From: Planctomycetota bacterium
GTDB lineage: Bacteria; Planctomycetota; JACOTG01; JAJDCM01
Direction: 5' to 3'
DNA: 63,782 bases
Assembly: GCA_029260825.1 (NCBI GenBank)
Contig: JAJDCM010000011.1
Coordinates: 1 to 63,782, forward strand
Position numbers and translations under genes: made by a program. The notes below the pieces were generated by a model. The model saw only the letters and a program-made list of their open reading frames with translations, did not search any database and was not told the DNA's origin. Below, in pieces: positions 44,764 through 52,276 of the stretch; within the stretch, counting starts at the first letter, position 1, and every line of letters begins with the position of its first letter.

Positions 44764-45504
44764 ATGGCCGAGGAAGAAGACCAGGTCCCGACCCAGCAAG
44801 ACACCGCGCCACCCGAAAAGGCCCCGGCGCCGGTCAACAAGGTGGTCATTCGACCCTATCCCAAGGTGATCTTCTTCTATCCGACCTTCCTGGTTGCCGT
44901 CTTTTGCTGGCTTCTACTCTTTTCAGATGATGCTGCGACCGCGGAAGTCGATCCCATGCTGCTCAGTGCGGGATCTCTCGGATTCATCTTTTGCCTCGCG
45001 TTCACCATCAACATCCTGGTGATCAGCTTTGAGTTCAATCGAATCGTCACGATCACGTGCATCGTGCTGGCGATAGCCCTGTTATTTGGCTCTTTATGGC
45101 TGAACGGAAAGTACGAGTTCGCCGAATCCATCGCGGGTATCTTTGGCAAGATCAACATCGTGGCGAACCAGCAGTTTTACGGATACATGAGCCTCCTCTT
45201 CTTCCTCGTCTACCTGTTCGTTTTCGTCACCACCCGGTTCAACTACTACGAGATCACCCACAACGAAATCCTTCATCATCACGGATACCTGGGAGACATC
45301 GAGAGGTTTCCCGCGCCCAATCTTCGGCTGACAAAAGAGATCAACGATGTGTTCGAGTTTGCTCTTGCCCTGTCCGGCCGGTTGATCCTGTTCCCCGCGA
45401 ACGAACGAAAAGCCATCGTCCTGGACAACGTTCTTCACGTGAACAAAATCGAGACCCATTTGACGAGGCTTCTGGGACAGATCAGCGTGAAGATCTCGGG
45501 ATAG
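44764..45504 (+). CDS. Conserved membrane protein of unknown function
   Basis: A protein of 246 residues that I cannot assign to a named family. A Pro/Glu-rich N-terminal stretch precedes four hydrophobic segments (about residues 38-52, 68-90, 95-112 and 140-158). The C-terminal 85 residues are soluble and beta-rich (NYYEITHNEILHHHGYLGD), resembling a small PH-like membrane-associated domain. Translation starts at an ATG after AAGGAAAGGA. It is a single gene with its own promoter. Confidence 0.7.
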   Translation: MAEEEDQVPTQQDTAPPEKAPAPVNKVVIRPYPKVIFFYPTFLVAVFCWLLLFSDDAATAEVDPMLLSAGSLGFIFCLAFTINILVISFEFNRIVTITCIVLAIALLFGSLWLNGKYEFAESIAGIFGKINIVANQQFYGYMSLLFFLVYLFVFVTTRFNYYEITHNEILHHHGYLGDIERFPAPNLRLTKEINDVFEFALALSGRLILFPANERKAIVLDNVLHVNKIETHLTRLLGQISVKISG

Positions 45505-45571
45505 ATCGCGAGGGAGTGGCGAAAACTCTTTTGACACCCGAGTGAGCGTCGGTTCTCGGCGAGGAATGAAA

Positions 45572-45646
45572 TGGAGCCCGGAAGGAGAGTTGAACTCCTG
45601 ACCCCTTCATTACGAATGAAGCGCTCTACCACTGAGCTACCCGGGC
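45572..45646 (-). tRNA. tRNA-Thr (anticodon CGT), CCA encoded
   Basis: Read on the minus strand it folds as a full cloverleaf of 75 bases: acceptor GCCCGGG with TCCGGGC, D stem GCTC/GAGC, anticodon stem CTTCA/TGAAG around TTCGTAA (anticodon CGT), and T stem AGGAG/CTCCT around TTCAACT. The discriminator is T and the CCA end is in the DNA. Confidence 0.95.
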
Positions 45647-45684
45647 TGTTGGATGGCAAAAATCCGTGCCTCCAAGATCGAAGG

Positions 45685-45713
45685 CTTTTATCCCGGAAAG
45701 CCCCCTCTGTCAA
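45685..45713 (-). promoter_or_regulatory. Promoter of tRNA-Thr
   Basis: On the minus strand a perfect TTGACA (45713-45708) and TAAAAG (45690-45685) are 17 bases apart, about 40 bases ahead of the tRNA. Confidence 0.7.
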
Positions 45714-45727
45714 GGGGCTCCCTCCTA

Positions 45728-45783
45728 GCAGCCCGTTGGCAAAGTCAGATTTCGCCGAGGACAGCCCTTTATCAACGGGCTGC
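45728..45783. repeat. Inverted repeat between the tRNA promoter and the lipoprotein gene
   Basis: GCAGCCCGTTG (45728-45738) and CAACGGGCTGC (45773-45783) are perfect complements separated by 34 bases. It is not followed by a T-run. Confidence 0.5.
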
Positions 45784-45822
45784 CGGCATCTGAATGGGGC
45801 TGGATTTGCCCCTCCCCCCTGA

Positions 45823-45852
45823 TTGTCCGAAACCACGGTCCCGTGGTATGAT
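45823..45852 (+). promoter_or_regulatory. Promoter with a palindromic operator candidate in the spacer
   Basis: TTGTCC (45823-45828) and TATGAT (45847-45852) are 18 bases apart. The spacer contains ACCACGG-TC-CCGTGGT (45832-45847), a perfect palindrome with a 2-base centre whose last base overlaps the -10 box. A repressor bound there would block the promoter of the following lipoprotein. Confidence 0.55.
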
Positions 45853-45904
45853 CGACGTGAAGAAGGATCCCGATGCCGTTGAGATCCTTGCCGAGGAGAT
45901 CGTC

Positions 45905-46417
45905 ATGCCAAGAACCGCGCCATTCCATCAGACCGGAAGAACTCTTCAACGGGTGCTAAGGGCTTCCCTGGTCGGACTCCTGCTTTTTTCCCTCAGTTGC
46001 TCGGCCGCAACAAAACCAAAGCTAGGTGCCCCGGAGACCGCAGAATTCCCACGCCCCGCCAAGGTTGACCGGGCTCACATTGGCCCTGACTACCCGGACG
46101 AGCCTCCCAGCAAATGGGCCGCACTTCTGTTCATCCCCGCTCTCTTTTTTGCCGGCGCTTCCGTACCCGATGACGTCCTGAGCGGCGCTCCTCCCACCAT
46201 GCTCCTTTCGGGGATGCTCAAGAAACGCCAGTGGGAACATGTCAAAGACGACTGGCTTCCTCGAGAAGAAGAAGAAGCTCTCGCTCGCGCGTTCAGTGGC
46301 GCAACACCTCGTGTAGACCCCCTATCAACGGATCGTCCTCGACCCGTCAGCGCCCCTGATCCACCGAAAACCTCGACTCTCGAGGATCCGGAAGAAGAAG
46401 ACGAGATCGAGAACTGA
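45905..46417 (+). CDS. Lipoprotein of unknown function
   Basis: A protein of 170 residues whose signal peptide (VGLLLFSLSC) ends in a lipid-attachment Cys near residue 32. It contains one later hydrophobic stretch (WAALLFIPALFFAGA) and an acidic, Pro-rich C-terminus (DPEEEDEIEN). No family is recognised. The ATG at 45905 is chosen over 45794 and 45848 because GAGGAG lies six bases upstream and because the predicted promoter overlaps the earlier starts. Confidence 0.65.
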   Translation: MPRTAPFHQTGRTLQRVLRASLVGLLLFSLSCSAATKPKLGAPETAEFPRPAKVDRAHIGPDYPDEPPSKWAALLFIPALFFAGASVPDDVLSGAPPTMLLSGMLKKRQWEHVKDDWLPREEEEALARAFSGATPRVDPLSTDRPRPVSAPDPPKTSTLEDPEEEDEIEN

Positions 46418-46455
46418 CGAGTGAGCCAGATTCCCCTACTGGCCGGTCTTTCCTT

Positions 46456-46484
46456 TTGACAGGGAAAACGTGGGCGCCTATAAT
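46456..46484 (+). promoter_or_regulatory. Perfect consensus sigma70 promoter
   Basis: TTGACA (46456-46461), 17 bases, TATAAT (46479-46484). Both hexamers and the spacing are ideal. The predicted start is around 46490-46492, with no protein-coding gene downstream on this strand. Confidence 0.88.
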
Positions 46485-46490
46485 TTCACA

Positions 46491-46720
46491 TGTAGCTAAA
46501 GGTGTCGGTTCGCTGACCCTCTTGCTTGCCGTGTTGGGGGGCCGGGATACAACCTGGTCCGAAGTGGTCCGAGACGGTGGGTGGGAATGACCGACGGGTG
46601 AAATTGTGTTTCCCCCGAAGTCCGACCACCTTGAACCGAAAGGTTTGCTCGACTGTTTCTGGTATTGTTCTGGTAGACAAGACTGGTGAGAAAATGTCTA
46701 TTTCCGCGGAAATAGATCCG
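46491..46720 (+). ncRNA. Probable structured non-coding RNA, possibly 6S-like
   Basis: The transcript from the consensus promoter has no sensible reading frame but can fold. A long-range helix pairs 46499-46508 with 46622-46632 (ten pairs, one bulge). Inside it, GGCCGGG (46540-46546) pairs with CCTGGTC (46553-46559). After it, AACC-GAAA-GGTT (46634-46645) forms a GNRA tetraloop hairpin. A perfect 20-base palindrome (46697-46716) may mark the 3' end. The string CACCTTGAACC followed by a GGTT hairpin resembles the 3' arm of E. coli 6S RNA as I remember it, but the match is short. Exact ends are uncertain. Confidence 0.55.
46697..46716. repeat. Perfect 20-base palindrome
   Basis: TCTATTTCCG is followed directly by its exact complement CGGAAATAGA. 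As RNA it forms an 8-base stem with a CGCG loop. As DNA it could be a protein-binding site. No T-run follows. Confidence 0.7.
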
Positions 46721-46770
46721 ACCTCGGCCATGTTAGCCAGGGCGTCGCTCGGTTCCCCGACTACTTTTTC

Positions 46771-48531
46771 TCACCGCGACTTCCGACGAAGTCGATAGGC
46801 AAGAATTCCTCCCAGCACTCCCCCCAAAGAAAGCGCCATCGCTCCCGCAACTGGCCTCCCCACGAAAAAGAACCCCGGGGCGATCGTCAGCATAAGAACA
46901 AGCCCCCCCGCGGAAAAGGCCAAGATGACCGAGTCGCACAAACCCCACGAAACTCGCCCGTCTGATGCATCGGCCTCAAGGGGAGCCACAAGCTCACGCA
47001 CAGGTCCCCACCAACCATCAGGTCTCACCCGCTCATAGAACCCGACCAGGCCTCGCGGATCCGGAGCTCTCAAGATCCAGGTAACCCCCACCCACGCCAC
47101 AGTAGATGTTCCTACCACGAGCAGAACCGTCACCGGAAAACGAAGGTCGGAATGCACCGTCGAAAAATCAACAAGGAACCCGAGCCGAAGAGCCGTGGAC
47201 GTGAGTGCCGAGACCACCATGGCGGAAATCTCCGACCAGGGAGTGACGCGCCACCAGAACCACCGGAGGATGTAGACCGAACCCGCGCCAGCGCCAAATG
47301 AAATCAAGAAATGGAAGTTGCGTTTCACCGACGTGATTTCCGAAGCAATCAAAAGCGCGATTCCCGTGACGAGAATCACGGAGATCCAGGAGACCGGCAC
47401 TTCATAGCGAGGAGAAAGCTTCAGGTGGGCGGCGGTGGGCCGGTAAAGATCATTCACCAGATAGGACGCCCCCCAGTTGAGCTGGGTGTCGATGGTCGAC
47501 ATGAACGCCGCGATCAATGAAACCAGGGCAAACCCTCGAATCCCCGAAGGGAGAAGCTCTCCGATGATCCGGGGATAGGCCATCTCCGGATCGGTCATGT
47601 CGGGAAAGACAACCAACGTAGCCAGGGCCGCCAGGATCCAGGGCCAGGTGCGAACCACATAATGGGCGATGTTGAACCAGAGCGTCGCCATCCAGGCGTG
47701 CCTCTCATCCTTACACGCCGACATGCGCTGGATGATCTTCCCTCCACCGTCCGCGTTCTGGTTCGCCCACCAGGAGACGAACAAGAACACAAAGAAACCT
47801 CCCCACGCTGGTGATAATCCTCCCTCGGATGACCCGGGAGGAAAAAACGAGAGGGTGGAACTTCCCTGGGCCCCGGATGCGATCCCCTCCTGAAGACCGG
47901 AAAACCCACCGGCAGCAGAAAGGGCGAAGGCCGCAATCATGACCGCCGCAATCAACGCGATGAAGAACTGGAGAAGATCCGTCACCACGACGCCCCAAAA
48001 CCCGGAGCACAGGGAATAGATCACCGCGATGGTCCCGAAGAGATAGATGGGACCATTCCCCTCCCAGCCCACGGTGGCAAAGAGCACCTTCTTCAGGGCG
48101 AGATAAACACCCGCCATGGCAATGCAGTTGATGGGAATCGCAAGATAGAGAGCTCGAAAGATCCGAAGCCCCTTGGCCGCTCGCCCCTGATACCGGAGCA
48201 TGGTGAATTCAACATCGGTCAGCACCTTGGCCCGTCGCCAGAGAGGAGCAAACACAAACGCCGCCACCCCTCCCCCGAGAGCCCAGCTCCACCATTCCCA
48301 GTTCCGATAGATGCCGTGTTCCCGGATGAGAGCCGTGACATAAAGAGGCGTGTCCACGGAAAAAGAAGTGGCCGCCATCGAAGTACCGGCAAGCCACCAG
48401 GGAAGGGAGCGGCCCGAGAGGAAATACTCCTCAACGTTTTGGGATGCCCGGCGCGAAAGAACGATCCCGATCGTCAAGACGAGCAGGCAGTACGTCCCGA
48501 TCACGATGAGATCCAGGGTGCTCAAGCTCAC
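46771..48531 (-). CDS. Sodium/solute symporter (SSF family)
   Basis: A multi-pass transporter of 586 residues. The N-terminal pattern N-V-E-E-Y-F-L-S-G-R-S-L-P-W-W followed by GTSMAATSFSVDTP is the SSF signature, and I-A-A-F-M-S-T-I-D-T-Q-L-N-W-G is the conserved eighth-helix Na-site region. The substrate cannot be named; sugars, amino acids and carboxylates are all possible. It overlaps the ATP-grasp gene by four bases, so both are translated together and may handle one metabolite. Confidence 0.88.
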   Translation of the reverse strand: MSLSTLDLIVIGTYCLLVLTIGIVLSRRASQNVEEYFLSGRSLPWWLAGTSMAATSFSVDTPLYVTALIREHGIYRNWEWWSWALGGGVAAFVFAPLWRRAKVLTDVEFTMLRYQGRAAKGLRIFRALYLAIPINCIAMAGVYLALKKVLFATVGWEGNGPIYLFGTIAVIYSLCSGFWGVVVTDLLQFFIALIAAVMIAAFALSAAGGFSGLQEGIASGAQGSSTLSFFPPGSSEGGLSPAWGGFFVFLFVSWWANQNADGGGKIIQRMSACKDERHAWMATLWFNIAHYVVRTWPWILAALATLVVFPDMTDPEMAYPRIIGELLPSGIRGFALVSLIAAFMSTIDTQLNWGASYLVNDLYRPTAAHLKLSPRYEVPVSWISVILVTGIALLIASEITSVKRNFHFLISFGAGAGSVYILRWFWWRVTPWSEISAMVVSALTSTALRLGFLVDFSTVHSDLRFPVTVLLVVGTSTVAWVGVTWILRAPDPRGLVGFYERVRPDGWWGPVRELVAPLEADASDGRVSWGLCDSVILAFSAGGLVLMLTIAPGFFFVGRPVAGAMALSLGGVLGGILAYRLRRKSR

Positions 48532-49739
48532 TCGATGATCACCTCGAGCTTCGAGAAAGACTCCCGAAGACTTGCCGTTACCTCACTCGATGTCTTGCCC
48601 CGGGCGAAGATGAAACCCAGATACAGGGCTCCATCCGGAAGCGGCAACACCTCGCGCCCGGCATGCACGGTTACGTCCACAGATTCGACTCCGGAAACCG
48701 ATCGTGCCCCGTCAAGACCCTGAAAACCACGGAAGACCCCGGCTTTGGGGGCATGGATCATCCGAACCCCGGCAGATCGGTCCTCACGCCCCTCCTCCGG
48801 AAGGGATAAACCGAGATGATGACGAATGATCAATGACTCGAGAGTGACCCCGGCTCCAAACCGCAACGTGCGGGAGCAAAGACCTCCGATCGACCGGGGC
48901 GCGATTTCGATGATCCAGAGATTCTCTCCATCCCCTCGAAGCTCGGCATGAATCGGCCCGGAAATCAGTCCAAGGGCAACACAGGCCTCCTCGGTGAGCG
49001 CGGTGACCTTCTTCAAGATCTCCCCGGAAAGATTCGACGGAGTCACGTAGATGGACTCGGCAAAATAAGGCCCCTCGAGGGGATCCGGTTTATCGAAAAC
49101 CGCAAGCACCGACAGCCGCCCCTCCCGCACGATTCCCTCGACCGCGATCTCCCAGCCCGGAACATACTCCTCCACCAGGATCCGTCCGTCTCCCCGGATC
49201 TTCTCATCCTCGTGAACCTGAAGGATCCCCTCGATATGCCGCCCTCCGTCGACAAACGACTCCACATCGTCCGCCCGGATCACTCCCGCACCACCCGACA
49301 GGTGAAGGGGCTTCAGAACACAGGGAAACTCGATTTCCTCTCCCTCAGCCGACGACAGGGGAAGTTTCATTTCACGGAATCGGGGCTGTGAGATTCCTGC
49401 TTCCCCGAGGCAGCGTCGGGTAAGAAGCTTATCCTGGGCAATCTCCACGGCAAGAGGAGGATTCTGAGGAAGAGAGAGGCTTTCCGCGATGGCCGCCGCG
49501 GCCCGGGTCGTTCGGTCGTCAACCCCGACAACTCCCCGAATTGGATGCTCTTTGACAAACTCTCGGGCCGCCGCTGCACAGGACTCCGGGTCGGAGAAAT
49601 CGAGGGTCAGAAAGCGAGTCGGGCTCAGCCCGGCAACACTACTCGGTTCTTCGGAGGCCACCGTGACTTGAGCCCCGAGGTTCGAGGCGGCGTTCAGGAA
49701 GTCTTCCGTGCGGTAACTCGTGGTCGGAATCAGCAACAA
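48528..49739 (-). CDS. ATP-grasp enzyme
   Basis: A protein of 403 residues with the ATP-grasp fold: pre-ATP domain with V-V-G-V-D-D-R-T-T, the lid Lys in FPCVLKPLHLSGGAGV, the LVEEYVPGWEIAVEG segment and the metal-binding end IIEIAPRSIGG with an Arg. Such enzymes ligate a carboxylate to an amine or thiol. The C-terminal part (about 100 residues) resembles the lid-like domain of biotin-carboxylase-type ATP-grasp ligases. Substrate unknown. Downstream of the Fe-S block by 48 bases and coupled to the symporter. Confidence 0.82.
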   Translation of the reverse strand: MLLIPTTSYRTEDFLNAASNLGAQVTVASEEPSSVAGLSPTRFLTLDFSDPESCAAAAREFVKEHPIRGVVGVDDRTTRAAAAIAESLSLPQNPPLAVEIAQDKLLTRRCLGEAGISQPRFREMKLPLSSAEGEEIEFPCVLKPLHLSGGAGVIRADDVESFVDGGRHIEGILQVHEDEKIRGDGRILVEEYVPGWEIAVEGIVREGRLSVLAVFDKPDPLEGPYFAESIYVTPSNLSGEILKKVTALTEEACVALGLISGPIHAELRGDGENLWIIEIAPRSIGGLCSRTLRFGAGVTLESLIIRHHLGLSLPEEGREDRSAGVRMIHAPKAGVFRGFQGLDGARSVSGVESVDVTVHAGREVLPLPDGALYLGFIFARGKTSSEVTASLRESFSKLEVIIE

Positions 49740-49787
49740 GAGCCGAGGTTGCTGGACGCTTGATTCCCTCGCCGTGGGATTCTCCTC

Positions 49788-50684
49788 CTACTTGGCTGAG
49801 GGTGCGTAAAACGGATTCGAACCCGCGGCGTGATCGGTGGTGTCAAGAATTTCCGTCAGCTCCGGGACCTGGGCACGAAGAGAGGTTTCAACTCCCTGCT
49901 TCAAGGTCACCGACGCCATGCCACAACCCTGGCAACCTCCACCCATGTGGATGAACGCCCGGGTTCCCTGAACGTCGAGAAGGGAGATCATGCCTCCGTG
50001 CATCGCCACATTCGGATTGACCTCTCGATCAAGGACTTCCTGAATGCGAGAGCGAAGATCCGTTTCCGCGGGAGTTGGAGCTTCGGTTCGACCCGGCGCC
50101 TGAGTGGCCGCCTCGGGAGGAGCGGCAGCAGCTTGGGATACTTCGAGCTCATCTCGGATCCAGACCGTTTCCGGAACCGGTTCTTCGATCTTCGGAGGAA
50201 GATCGATGTTCTCCGTGATGACCTCTTTTGCCCGAGCAATTAGCGGTGCCCAGGGAGCACTCGTCGAGCGAGAAACGATCACGACGTTTTCCTTCACGAT
50301 GATGGAGAACACGCCATCTACCCCGAAGAGAGCCTGGATCAGGGGCCAACCATCTGCATCCCCCACGTTCTCGAACAACACGGTCCCCACCGGGGAGACC
50401 TTTCGGTTCACGGTGAAGGAAACCGTCTTTGCGTCTTCAAGAGGATCTCGCACCTCGATCTTGAGATCTTCGACCGGGGCAACAGGAGGTGCGGGCACGG
50501 GCGCCGGGGGAGGAGGAATCGGCGAACCCTGGAAAGCCTGGGGGGGCGGTGCCGAACCACACCCACAACCACCACCGCCACCTGCAGGAGGAGGCGGAGC
50601 TCCATAGGGAGTTTGATGTTGAGGCTGAGGCACAGCCTGTTCTTCTCCACCGAACAACTTTCCGATTCGCTTGAAAATACTCAT
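49788..50684 (-). CDS. NFU-domain Fe-S cluster carrier with Pro-rich linker
   Basis: A protein of 298 residues. After the first 14 residues (MSIFKRIGKLFGGE) comes a Pro/Gly-rich segment with a GGGGGCGCG stretch, then an Nfu N-terminal-type domain (about 85-180: TVNRKVSPVGTVLFENVG), an Ala/Pro linker and a NifU C-terminal domain with G-G-G-C-Q-G-C-G-M-A-S. The two Cys of the last motif bind a 4Fe-4S cluster for transfer to apoproteins. The ATG at 50682-50684 has GAGG five bases upstream. Lying among a radical SAM enzyme, YgfZ and an A-type carrier, it probably belongs to a late Fe-S assembly pathway. Confidence 0.85.
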   Translation of the reverse strand: MSIFKRIGKLFGGEEQAVPQPQHQTPYGAPPPPAGGGGGCGCGSAPPPQAFQGSPIPPPPAPVPAPPVAPVEDLKIEVRDPLEDAKTVSFTVNRKVSPVGTVLFENVGDADGWPLIQALFGVDGVFSIIVKENVVIVSRSTSAPWAPLIARAKEVITENIDLPPKIEEPVPETVWIRDELEVSQAAAAPPEAATQAPGRTEAPTPAETDLRSRIQEVLDREVNPNVAMHGGMISLLDVQGTRAFIHMGGGCQGCGMASVTLKQGVETSLRAQVPELTEILDTTDHAAGSNPFYAPSAK

Positions 50685-50789
50685 AAGATCCTCGGTAATC
50701 GTCAACCCTTGAGCCGGCCTCTTCAACCAATACGGGAACCGACCCAGATTTCTTCAGGATGCCTTCAGATCGACATCACACCCACCAGG

Positions 50790-52268
50790 CTAACACGAAC
50801 TCCCTCGTTCGAGAGGACCCAACTGGTCCTTCGTGGGTTCCGATCAGCAAAACCACGATTCGGTTAACCGCGGCGCCGACTGATCGGCAAATTCGGGCCT
50901 TCTGGGTCCCGCTTCCGACTCCGATTTCCCGCGAACAACCTCCGCAATTCGATCGAAGATCTCAACCGGGGCCCGACCCGCTCGCGTTTCCGTTTCGACG
51001 AGCTCGGAAATCACCCGATAGAGCTCATCCATTTCCGGATCCGGATGGACCCACGGGTAAACGAAATTCGCCGCATCAAGGGGTAACAGGATTCCGGAAA
51101 GAGACGGTTCCTTTTCCAGGAGCGAACCGGGCGGGATCAACAAACGAATGGCAAGTTGAACCGGGTCAATCTGGCCCTGGAGCCGTTCCATCTCGATGAA
51201 GTCCAGGAGATCCAGATAGTCTTCTCGCGTGGTCCAGGGAGTAAACGCAACGAGGGAAGGACGCAGGACGATTCCCGCCTCCCGGGTGATTTTCAAGGCG
51301 TCGCAAACATCCCGACGGGTGTGTCCCTTGTCGAGCAGGCCGAGGATTCGATCAGAAAGAGACTCCACTGCCGAGACGACAAAAACCGCACCCGCCTCCT
51401 TCAACCGAGGGAGGAGACTGGCGTGCTTGAGAAGATGCTCGATCTTGGTGGTGAAATCGAAGGTCAGGGCGGGAAACCTCTCGTGCATTTCCTTCACCAC
51501 TGCCAGAACATGCCCCGGTCCGTTGAGAAAGTCCGGATCGGCAAACGTGATGTGGCGGGCTCCCTTTTCAACAAGCTGGCTGACATCGTCAAGAACCACG
51601 TCCCGGGGGATGACAAAAAACCTTCGGTCATAGACAGGAGGAATCGGGCAGTGGCGGCAGAGATACCGACAACCTCGAGTTGCTTCCACCGCCCCCGCAA
51701 GAAAAAGCTCCTCCCCGACCTGGAGATGGGCGTAGTCCTTGAGCTCTCGCAGCCCCTCCCGGGCAACTTCGGGATAATCGAGGCGCTGAAGTCCTGCTCC
51801 TCCATCCACTCCTTTGAAGGAGAGTCCGGAAAGGAGAGGAATCCGATCGACTTCTACCCCCTCCTCCAGCGATTCAACAAGAGCGACCATGGACTCCTCG
51901 AACTCGCCGGCAAGACACGTATCCGCAAGGCCCGATTCCTGGAGCAGGTACTCCTGATTGAGCGATGCGTAGTGTCCGTAGAAACAAATATGGGCGGAGA
52001 CATTGAGCTCCCGAACTCTCCTGGCCACGACCGCGCCAAGACGAAGGGCCGTGTGCATCGGAACGGAGATCCCGACAAATTTCGTCTCCCTGACTCGAGC
52101 CTCATCGAGGGTATCCACCGAGAGATCTAGCACCTCCGGCTGAAAACCGGCACGCCGGAGGAAACCCAGGGGAGAGGCGAGATTGAGCGGTTGATGGCCA
52201 AGCTCGTAGCAGGAGAGGAGAAGAACATCCCCGGGTGCCTTCCAAGAATCCAATCGAGACGACGTCAC
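50790..52268 (-). CDS. Cobalamin-type radical SAM protein, probable selenoprotein with Cys-Sec-Ser-Glu-Pro tail
   Basis: Up to the UGA at 50844-50846 the protein has 474 residues. The N-terminal B12-binding-type domain starts with LLLSCYELGHQPLNLASPLGF, and the radical SAM motif is C-R-Y-L-C-R-H-C. Just before the UGA the sequence is E-S-W-F-C. Reading UGA as Sec gives C-U-S-E-P-T and 15 more residues to a TAG at 50790-50792, total 492. This matches families I know as CUAEP/CCAEP-tail radical SAM (seleno)proteins, whose N-terminal motif is also similar. A GTG start at 52266-52268 has GAGGA five bases upstream. It lies eight bases after the ygfZ-TPR gene. The reaction is unknown. Confidence 0.72.
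50814..50830 (-). promoter_or_regulatory. Bacterial SECIS-like hairpin downstream of the UGA
   Basis: In the RNA AGGACC pairs with GGUCCU around the loop AGUUG. The loop begins 19 bases after the UGA and its second base is G. Published bacterial SECIS elements have a short stem, a small loop with G in its first two positions and a similar distance to the UGA. Confidence 0.6.
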
Positions 52269-52276
52269 GGGCTTCC

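Noticed and set aside
46491..46720. RNase P RNA, tmRNA or SRP RNA as identity of the RNA gene
   Set aside because: The conserved cores (GAGGAAAGUCC and ACAGAA of RNase P, the tRNA-like end of tmRNA, the GGAA-GGA-AGCAG loop of SRP RNA) are not present.
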